Positions 52,892-61,700 of a stretch of DNA of 64,000 nucleotides are shown one piece after another; the stretch's first letter is position 1, and every line of letters begins with the position of its first letter. This stretch comes from Craspedostauros australis (Eukaryota; Bacillariophyta; Bacillariophyceae; Mastogloiales; Achnanthaceae), in assembly GCA_026770025.1 (NCBI GenBank), contig JAMXDE010000030.1, positions 654,001-718,000 of the forward strand, given 5' to 3'. The notes beneath the pieces are model-generated. The model saw only the letters and a list, made by a program, of their open reading frames with translations. It did not search any database and was not told the DNA's origin. The position numbers were made by a program, and so were the translations under genes.

Positions 52892-55891
52892 ATGCTCTGC
52901 ACCAACACAGCCTTCGCGGCTTTTATCGCTGTCGCCAACACGGCAACAACCCACGCTATCCTCCGCGGCAACAGGATTCCTGTGGATCCAACCGAGGAAC
53001 TCCACATAATGATGATGAAGACCCGCATCCTCAAGGACACCAACGGCGACGTGAAAACCAACAAGAACAACAAGAACAACCAAGTGCCACCCTCTGAAAA
53101 CCCAACTGATCCAGAAACGACCCCGCCAACCGCGTCGCCGACCTCCCAGCCCACGCTCCTACCATCTGCCAAACCATCAGCTGCCCCAATTGTCTTCGAT
53201 TCCACCATCTCCGTTGTCTGCAAGCCGGATGGCGCTACCGATCTCACAATGGAAGAGAGAAGCACCAAGACCATCATCTGTAACTCTGCCAAGCCATCAT
53301 GCCGCGAAGCCATCACCGCCGTCAAGGAATCCGAGCAGCTGCAGAACTTCTTCGGATGTGCAGGAGACCTCGGCGAAGGAGCTGCACGCAAGCTCTTCAG
53401 CAAGTACGCATCCAGCGATATCCTTGCTGGCCAATTGGCCATGGTCGCTACCACCAATCCAGTCCTGGTCACCGAACGACCAGATGAAATGAACGCAGCG
53501 TGCGCGGCCATCGCGGCGATGCAATCGCCTGCCGTCGCAGACCCATGCTGCCAAGGATCCTCGGGATGCACCTCAGTCACCGGTTCCGCCTCCAACTCTC
53601 CTCCATTCATGACCGTCGCTATCACTGCATGCACCGGTGACAGCGCCTGCAAGGACATGGGCCCCAACCCACTCATTCTCGATTCCTCCTGCACTGGCGC
53701 GAGTGCATGCGAGTTGATGAACGAAAATGAAATCAACCCGTCCATCACAGGAGTCACCTTCGTCGGTGAGATGGCATGCACCACTCCTCAATCTTGTGAG
53801 GGAGTGGGACGTCGTTCTCATGGTGATGTCACCATCCAGACCGGTGCATGCGTTGGGCCAGACGCATGCAAGGCAGCTGGACGCCGTGTCGTGCAGAAGG
53901 CCCTCTCCAACAACCGCAGCCACATCGACATCGGGGCGAATGCGTGCGTCGGCAGCAATGCCTGCAAAGATGCCCATTCCACTGTCAACTATGGTACTGC
54001 TGGCAAGCGTGCAGGCAGCCTGACCATTGGTGCTGGTGGTTGCGGCGCCGATGGGTCATGCGAGAAGATGGGCTTCAATGACAAGATGACAACCGACCTC
54101 GTCGTCCCTCCTGGTGGATGCAGCAGTGTCAAAGGCTGCAGGGGATGCATGACGAAGACAGAGTGCGGCTCCGACGAAGTCTACATCATCAGCGATGTTG
54201 ATGGGGCCTGCCCAAAGGGAGGCAATGACAGCAACATGAATCCCACTGGTGACAAGATGGACGAGTATTGCATTGGCAAGGACACCTTGCCCACAGACTG
54301 TCCGACCTTTTCTCCCACCCCTTTCCCAACACCTGTCACGTCACCTCCCACATCAGCACCCACAGCTCCAACTGCTTCACCGACTTCGGCACCGACCAGT
54401 GCCCCGACAAGCGCCCCAACTTCAGCACCGACCAGTGCCCCAACTTCAGCACCAACAAGCGCTCCGACGTCAGCACCGACCAGTGCCCCGACAAGCGCCC
54501 CAACTTCAGCACCAACAAGCGCTCCGACGCCAGCACCGACGTCAGCACCGACGTCAGCACCGACCAGTGCCCCGACCAGTGCCCCGACAAGCGCCCCAAC
54601 TTCAGCACCAACAAGCGCTCCGACGTCAGCACCGACCTCAGCACCGACCGGTGCCCCGACCAGCGCCCCAACTTCAGCACCAACAAGCGCTCCGACGTCA
54701 GCACCGACCTCGGCACCGACCAGTGCCCCGACAAGCGCCCCAACTTCAGCACCGACGAGCACTCCGACTTCGGCGCCAACGAGCTCTCCAACAAGCGCCC
54801 CGACTTCGGCTCCAACTTCAGCTCCAACATCGGCTCCTACCTCGGCACCGACGAGCGCACCAAGCGCGCCAACATCCGCGCCAACCAGCGCCCCAACTGC
54901 CCTGGCATTTCTGGATGCCCTCGGAACACCAGACACACTCCCGGGATTAATCCTTTTCTCCATTATCCAAAACGAAGCTGATCTCCTCGGGATCTTCGAA
55001 AACCAGGCAAGCATTGCTGACGGCGTCGCTCTCTTCAATACCATCAGCGGAAGGACCGGTGTCTTCTATATCTTCAGCGCGGCCACCACCGCCACCGGTG
55101 AGATGTTCACGGGGACCGATGCTGAGGCTATGGCTTGGTGTGGTATGGCAGGACGCACATGCTGCGATGGAACCGAGGCCTGCTCCTGGACCGGCATCGC
55201 GTCTATCGCATCCAACAGTTGCATTGGGGACAAGGCCTGCAAAAGCATCGAGACTCAGTCCATGATCTTCGAGGGATCCTGCCTCTCTGGCTCTTTTCCC
55301 AGTTCTAACGCATGCTCCTTCTTCAACTTCAACTCTGGAAGTGATAAGGCCTCCATCATTGGACAAGAATCGTGCACTGGAAACCAGGCATGCCACTCCT
55401 TTGCGCAGCAGTCAGATGGCGACGCCATTATTGGCGCAGGATCATGCGCTGCATCACATGCCTGCGTTGCCATGGGTGCTGGACCAGAAGACTACAAGAC
55501 CATAACACCCACTCAGGGCAACGGCACCACCGACAACAAGCGCGTGTCTACCACTGATGTGGGAGCCGGGTCCTGTGTCAACGACAGCTCGTGCGAGTAC
55601 ATGAACTCTTTCTCCTACGGCTGCGGCAAAAACTTCAATCAGTTCGAGGGAGACACACTTATCGGTGATGGTACTTGCGTGCCGGCGGAATCCTGCAAAT
55701 ACTTGGGCTACGACTACGACTTTAACGCGGACATCACCCTCTTCAGCGGCGTGTGCAACGATACCCCCATCGCGGATGACATGAAATGCAACCGATGCCA
55801 ATCCGGCATATTGTCGACATCCACCTGTGCGCCTGTAACTGCCGTCTTGACCATTGCCTCCGGCAGCTCTTGCCCAGCCACCTGCACCTAA
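52892..55891 (+). CDS. Secreted Cys-repeat protein with SAPT-repeat linker, copy 2
   Basis: 999 residues from the preferred Met at 52892 (frame also open from 52820). The signal peptide and N-terminal Cys-repeat domain are the same as in copy 1; I saw one silent base difference over the first 1.5 kb. The SAPT linker (about 54340-54901) is five units shorter. The C-terminal Cys-repeat domain keeps the spacing of its C-x5-C motifs (CDGTEAC, CIGDKAC, CTGNQAC, CAASHAC, CVNDSSC, CVPAESC), but the segments between them are heavily substituted, and it has an extra Cys in SYGCGKNFNQ where copy 1 has SYDVDGQLNQ. The last 48 or so codons are again identical. Both copies are intact, which favours function. 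Secretion and surface location are inferred; ligand or role unknown. Confidence 0.85.
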   Translation: MLCTNTAFAAFIAVANTATTHAILRGNRIPVDPTEELHIMMMKTRILKDTNGDVKTNKNNKNNQVPPSENPTDPETTPPTASPTSQPTLLPSAKPSAAPIVFDSTISVVCKPDGATDLTMEERSTKTIICNSAKPSCREAITAVKESEQLQNFFGCAGDLGEGAARKLFSKYASSDILAGQLAMVATTNPVLVTERPDEMNAACAAIAAMQSPAVADPCCQGSSGCTSVTGSASNSPPFMTVAITACTGDSACKDMGPNPLILDSSCTGASACELMNENEINPSITGVTFVGEMACTTPQSCEGVGRRSHGDVTIQTGACVGPDACKAAGRRVVQKALSNNRSHIDIGANACVGSNACKDAHSTVNYGTAGKRAGSLTIGAGGCGADGSCEKMGFNDKMTTDLVVPPGGCSSVKGCRGCMTKTECGSDEVYIISDVDGACPKGGNDSNMNPTGDKMDEYCIGKDTLPTDCPTFSPTPFPTPVTSPPTSAPTAPTASPTSAPTSAPTSAPTSAPTSAPTSAPTSAPTSAPTSAPTSAPTSAPTSAPTPAPTSAPTSAPTSAPTSAPTSAPTSAPTSAPTSAPTSAPTGAPTSAPTSAPTSAPTSAPTSAPTSAPTSAPTSAPTSTPTSAPTSSPTSAPTSAPTSAPTSAPTSAPTSAPSAPTSAPTSAPTALAFLDALGTPDTLPGLILFSIIQNEADLLGIFENQASIADGVALFNTISGRTGVFYIFSAATTATGEMFTGTDAEAMAWCGMAGRTCCDGTEACSWTGIASIASNSCIGDKACKSIETQSMIFEGSCLSGSFPSSNACSFFNFNSGSDKASIIGQESCTGNQACHSFAQQSDGDAIIGAGSCAASHACVAMGAGPEDYKTITPTQGNGTTDNKRVSTTDVGAGSCVNDSSCEYMNSFSYGCGKNFNQFEGDTLIGDGTCVPAESCKYLGYDYDFNADITLFSGVCNDTPIADDMKCNRCQSGILSTSTCAPVTAVLTIASGSSCPATCT
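54340..54901 (+). repeat. SAPT-coding minisatellite, copy 2
   Basis: Same 12-base units as copy 1, with nine SAPT units between the TPAPT and GAPT landmarks against fourteen in copy 1 by my count. Confidence 0.9.
54904..55747 (+). other. Diverged patch in copy 2 C-terminal domain
   Basis: Counterpart of 18664-19512. In the first 245 bases I count about 28 changed codons, of which about 21 change the amino acid. Confidence 0.85.
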
Positions 55892-57264
55892 ATGGCCTGT
55901 GGGAGCAGGAGCACGAACACATCCCTCCTCCGGTTCCACACCAAATCCAGGTCTTGAAGGGTGTGGGCCAGCTGCCTTATGGATAACAACAAAATCACCC
56001 TCTTCATTGGGTCTCCAACGCACCGGAAGTGTCCAATGGATCTTGCCGTCCACCCGCATACAGTATCCGCGGGCTTGGGCGAGAGCGTTGTTGGGACAAG
56101 AAAGCAATATGGCGCTCAATTTGACCAATGCCTGACAGCCCCAACACGCGGCGCACCGGAAAACAGTTCATGTCACGCATCCTCGTATACTCGTAAAACT
56201 AACATACGGACATATAATACTTGTCAAAGTGCAGCATGAGCCGAACACCATAAGACTAGATTCTTGCTCCGTTCAAATACGACCTGCAGAGAATGTAAAA
56301 TAGGTCGCGATAACACTAGTTGTGGAGATTTGTTCGTGATGAGTCATGATAAAGTAGACTAAAATAGAGCACACAGTTGGGATTCAATAAGGGACATGAT
56401 AGAACAGAATATAATCATAGGGTACTTACTCCAAATAAAGACTGATCAGATCCGACAATGAAGTATGTAGATTGTTTTGTATTTTGTTGTGCTCAAGTAA
56501 TTTGATTGCAATGTTATCGAAGAAAGCTGGCCCAATTCTGAATCTGATGAAGTCAGAATTGTGAGCATGAAGAGTGCAATGCAAGATGATGATGATGACG
56601 AAATGAGATTGCACAAGTTGCACACAGCAATACTGCTGTAAAATGATGCCTTGCACTGTTGTATTCACATGTGGGAGGAAATGCATGTTTGCAAGCACAG
56701 AGGTGAAGACAAGATTGCTGATACGATGGTGTGCAATGATCAAGGTTGTGAATTAGTATTTATGAGGAGCTGCATTGGTTGTTGCAGGTGTTTCGTCTCC
56801 TCCTGATCCGCCGCGGTGATCGCGGTGATGTGCGGCCTTGCGGCGTCTTTCTACTAGGATCCACGGATTGTGTTCCTTGCCCTGGACTGTTCCTGCAGTT
56901 CCTTCACCTTCGGCGAACCTCGTCGAAGGCTGGGTTTGGAACGAGACGTGTTTCGGGCTAGGAAGCGTTTGGATGGTTGCACTTTGCCGTGACTGGCCGG
57001 AGGCTGGATTGGCAAAGATCAGATGGCACGTTCAGGTCCACGATGACCAGTACTGCCATAATTCTGAAGCTGTACAATTGAGGACTTGTTATTCAGATAT
57101 ATTGGATGAACCAATATATCTGAATTGCAAGGTGTCAACAAGATGGTGTGGAATTGAGGAATCAATATGACCCGTGTGAGTCAATAGCGGTGCGGTCCCT
57201 CCAGGATTCTTTGATTATGGACCTTCAATTCAGATGAAACTTGGCGCACATACACTCTAACATA
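55892..57264 (+). other. Region downstream of copy 2 SAPT gene, no supported gene
   Basis: Same as 19657-21029, including the inverted repeat at 57091-57125. No domain-bearing frame. Confidence 0.6.
57091..57125. repeat. Perfect inverted repeat (15-bp stem), right block
   Basis: Identical to 20856-20890. Confidence 0.85.
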
Positions 57265-57895
57265 TGTTGGCAAGTTCCGCTCACGGTAACCTACGATCGT
57301 GGAAGATAGTGTTGGTTGATAGTCGTTCGTTTGCTATTTCATTACGTTGGCACTCCGATCCTCTCGGTGTACACCAGTTGTCTTGCCCGATACTCTTGGC
57401 GCTTCAATCTGTTTCGTAGATTCGATCGCCCAACTATGAGTCGGTACGCGAGATCCTCTCTCTCTCAACATCGTGTACTTGCGCTACACGATGCTCCGTG
57501 TTTGATGCGTATTCCGCATTCCACACTCCGTTCATTCAGTACTGGCTCCTACTCCATGAGTACTTACCATTTGAACTTCACCTTCTGTATCCATGATGCT
57601 GATCCTCTTCGGTCATTGGATCTTTGCCTTCTGCTCTGACTTGGAGACAGATGTCAACGTGGTGACATGATGACATCCTGTCGACGTCAGTAGGCGTCCT
57701 TCTGCTCTCCAGATGTCACGTTCCATTGGTGATGCAGCAGCCTGTCAGATGATATCGTCATCTGAGGTTTGGTTGGGAAGTACCTTGAGATTCTCTTGGT
57801 ACCATTGATGGATGGACAGACGATCTTCCAATTCTCCCAGAAATCGTTATTTGCAAATTTCCTCCAGAAATCTTGCTCCTTTTCATGTGTTCCAT
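57265..57895 (-). repeat. Family-A LTR on minus strand, cut by a B element
   Basis: It starts TGTTGGCAAG at the same host position as the LTR at 21030 and is interrupted after TGTGTTCCAT. The first 305 bases match the left copy exactly; the rest has about 3% differences. Confidence 0.9.
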
Positions 57896-58677
57896 TGTTG
57901 GAAATCCGGGGTTATAGTAGTAGACTAATCTGTTATCAGTCTGTACCGTTTTAGAACTGTGAGCACAACATGCTCATCTCCTTTCGATTCCAATTCACAA
58001 CAAGCATGATCTGCAGCAGCCACCCAAGGTTACACCTTTTGGCTTGGCTCCTTTCGTCTGCATTTCCATCTTGCGTTCATCATGGTTCATCGCTTGCTTA
58101 GCTGGGAGTTGGAGAGTACCTACATTCGTCAAGTTCATACTCGTAGACCTGTAGGTACCTCTCCTTCGGTCTCCTGTCACTTCACTGGTCCCACTTCATT
58201 TCAGTTCCTCCCTCCGGTCATCTCGATGGTTGGGTTGCCTTTGGATGTTTGGAACTTATTGTCATCTGGATCGTGGTCTTGGGTGAATAGGGATCGCCTC
58301 TGTTTCGCTTTCTCACATTAGGTTCTCAGAGACGCGTCGACTTGTTCAGATATATTGGTTGTCGCGCTCGTTCGATTCACTCAGGGCTGGTGTGTTGCCA
58401 TCCTCATAGATCTCTCCGTTCCCGACCGTTATTGGGACATGGCCGAGTAGGCCACTGGATGAGGGTGCTTGGATGTCGCATAAGACAGGTAAGGCCATTG
58501 GGCTGTCCGAGTGCAACGGATCGATTGCTAGGTTGCGGTTTGTCTGGTAGATGCTATTGGGGGTTGCGGCAATCATGGGTATCTTTGCACTTAATACCAT
58601 TCCGGTTCCGGTCAGTTCTCATGGGATCTGCGGTAGAATAAGGTATCTTTGCAAAGTCGTACCCCCGATTCCTGACA
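57896..58677 (-). repeat. Family-B LTR on minus strand, 3' LTR of the open B element
   Basis: On the plus strand it starts TGTTGGAAATCCGGGG and ends GATTCCTGACA, 782 bp. The complement of the purine tract (CCCTTCCATT) follows, then about 90 bases to the stop codon of the polyprotein. Confidence 0.92.
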
Positions 58678-58773
58678 CCCTTCCATTGTCGCATCACCAT
58701 ACTCACTCACACTCACAAATCATCTCTCGTCACACTCCCTTGTCTCGCTCTCGCACTCATCTCTTCTGTCCCA

Positions 58774-61700
58774 TTAATCCATGGTCGATCTCAATTGAAT
58801 GATACTCCCTTTGTGTCTTTCGTAGATCTCCTTCTTTGTGTTCTTCGTGAAGCCGTCTGCGATGTTGTCCTCTGAGCGCACAAACTGAATTCGTGCCTCT
58901 CCGTTGTCTATCAGCTCCCGGGTGAAATGATGTCGTATATCGATGTGTCTCTTTCGTGCTGATGTAGACGGATTGGAGGCAATGAAGATGGCCCCCACAT
59001 TGTCCACATACACATCCACTGGTTTGGTCATCGTCAAGCCAATGTCCTCCATCAGTTGTGTGAGGAAGCGAATCTCTTTTCCTGCTTCTGATAAGGCGAC
59101 GTATTCCGCCTCTGTTGAGCTGAGAGTTACACTTCGTTGTGCCTTCGATCTCCATACAATGGGCACCCCTTGCAATAGGACGAGATGTCCCCCGACACTG
59201 ATCCGGTTATCCTTGTCTCCCGCAAACTCGCTGTCTGCGTAGATCTCGATTTTCCATGCGTCGTTCTCCAGTGGGGTTGGTTGGATTCGTAGCCCGTATT
59301 CCCTCGTGTCCGATACGAACTTCATTACTCGCAGCATCTCCTTGTATGCAGCAGCTGATGGTCCGTCCAATACTTTGGTAAGCTCACGTACCGCATTCGC
59401 GATGTCTGGTCGCGAGTGCTTCACCAAGTATAGCAGCATACCTACTCCGCTTCGGTATCTGCTGTGTCTGTCACTGTCCACTTTGGGTAGGTCGCTGTTT
59501 CTCTGGATACCCTGTCCTGGTGTTCCTGGAGTTCCGTATCGTTGTAGAGTCAGCACATCATCCTTGAATGTATCGATGATGTTCTTGATGATGTGTGGCT
59601 GGTTCACCCAGCAATTCGACTGGTCGTTGTTGAAGATGATCTTGCAGCTGAGGTAGTCTTCGAGGTCGTTCTCCACCTTGATTCCGAATCGTTCAGCCTT
59701 AATGTCGATCGTCAGTTGCTTCAACTCCTCCTTTTCTCCGATGCATAGGCAGTCGTCGACGTAGGTGCCTATTAGCAGCAGTTTCCCTTCCTGATTCCGT
59801 ATCAGAAGGCATGGATCCACAGCGCTCTGTCGAAATCCCAGTTTGAGTAGAATGTCGACCAGCTTTTTGTTCCATTGTCTGGCGCTCTGCACTAGTCCGT
59901 AAATGGTTTTCTTGAGCAGCAAGCATTCGTCGGCCTCATGCCTCATCCCCTTGGGGCATTGCATGTAGATCTCTTCGTCAAGTTCTCCATGCAGGAATGC
60001 TGTCTCGAAGTCGATGATTATACTGTCCATGTGCAACACCATCTTCATAGTGAGCATGATGCGGTAGGTTGCGTCATGAATCACTGGTGCGTGGTGTGCT
60101 GAGAAGTCTACTCCTGCGATCTGTGAGTAGCCGCAGGCGACGAGTCTGGCCCGGAAGACTCCGTTCCTCTTCTCCTTGAATACCCACTTGGTCTTCACGC
60201 ATCGCCGATCTCTCGGCATTCGGTTCCTCTTGATCTTCTCCCATACTCCTCTTCTGATCATATCGTTGAACTCCTTATTGATGGCCTCTCTCCACTTCGT
60301 TCTCTTCTCGGGATCTGCATGGTCCCAGCATTCTTCGAAGGTGGTAGGGTCTAGCATCATAGCTACGCTTGCTTGCTCGGGTCTGACTCGATCATTCGTC
60401 ACTTGGCTCGCAGCGATGAAGTCATCCAATCGCATCTTTCCGTGAGTGGTGTCTATCATCATCCCTGCGACGTCTCTGTTGAACATGGACCCGTCTGTAT
60501 GGAAGCTCGGCCCCTCTGTCGCCGCTGTTTCGGCTTCTGTCTCTTGGGCAGTCTCTTGCTTCTCATCGTCGGATTCGGAGGTCTCGCTGGATCCGTAGTC
60601 TCTATCCTCCTTAGGAACGGGCGAGTTGTTGTACCCTGCGAGATCTCTGACCATCCTTGGTACGTACGCAACAGGTGTTGCGACTGGAGTTGAGGGCGGT
60701 TCTTTTTCTACCGTTCTTTCCTCACTCCTTTCATCCTCGTCCCTTCCGGATTCATCCCCGACGTCATCGTCTGGTTCCTGATCCTCTTGGACGGGTAGCA
60801 GGTCGTCCTGGTCTAGCGCGGCTTCCTCTGTATCGCCTTGTTCTTTGGTTCTGCTGCGCTGGTCATCGTCATCGGTCTCTATATCATTCATACTATTCGA
60901 TTGACGAAGCCAAGTCACTCCTCTCTCTGGAGACGAGTCTCTTGATGAGGAGTCGTCGTCTGAGTTCATCACTCTGGATCTGTTGGCATCCTTGATACCA
61001 TTGAACTCTCCATACGACTTATTCAACCATGTTACGTCTCGAGTCATTAGGATTCTCGAGGTAGCAAGGTTCATCATGCGGTACACTCCTTTCGCGTGCG
61101 ACTGTCCGTATCCCACGAACATGGCAGGTTTGGAGCGGTCGTCTAGCTTGGCCTTGATAGCCTGTCCACCGATGTGTGCCATCCCCATCTCACCGAACAC
61201 ACGCAGGTCATTTGCATACTTCGGGATTTTTCCGTTTAACAGTATACACGCTGGCTCCCTTGACTTCGTGCCAATAATGTTCTCCAGCTGCGTAGCTGTG
61301 TGAGCAGCCTCTGCCCACAGTTTGCCTCGCGTTGTTTTTGGTAGATGGGTTTGGTTCAGCATGGCGCGTACTTTGCCGTAGAGTGTCGCGAATTTCCTTT
61401 CGACGCGACCGTTCTGTTGGGGAGTCGATGCCGCAGTGTACTCGAAGGTTGGGGCGAATCCCTTGTTAAGTAAGAGTTTCTCTGTAGAACGATTCTCTCC
61501 TGCGTTGTCACATCTGACATTTTGAACCGTTACTCGCTGATTCGCCTGGAGCCATTGGAACAACAAAAGCATCTTCGACCCCACGTCGCTTTTCTCTGTG
61601 ATGAAGTAACTCCAGCAGTAGTCACTGTAATCGTCGATCACAAGAAGCCAGTATTTGCCCCTTCCCAGGCTGTGTGTCTGAACACTTGATGTATCCATGA

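Larger units (their letters stand above)
49924..57895 (+). repeat. Segmental duplication, right block
   Basis: Counterpart of 13560-21660. It ends where a B element is inserted in the shared minus-strand A LTR. Confidence 0.88.
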
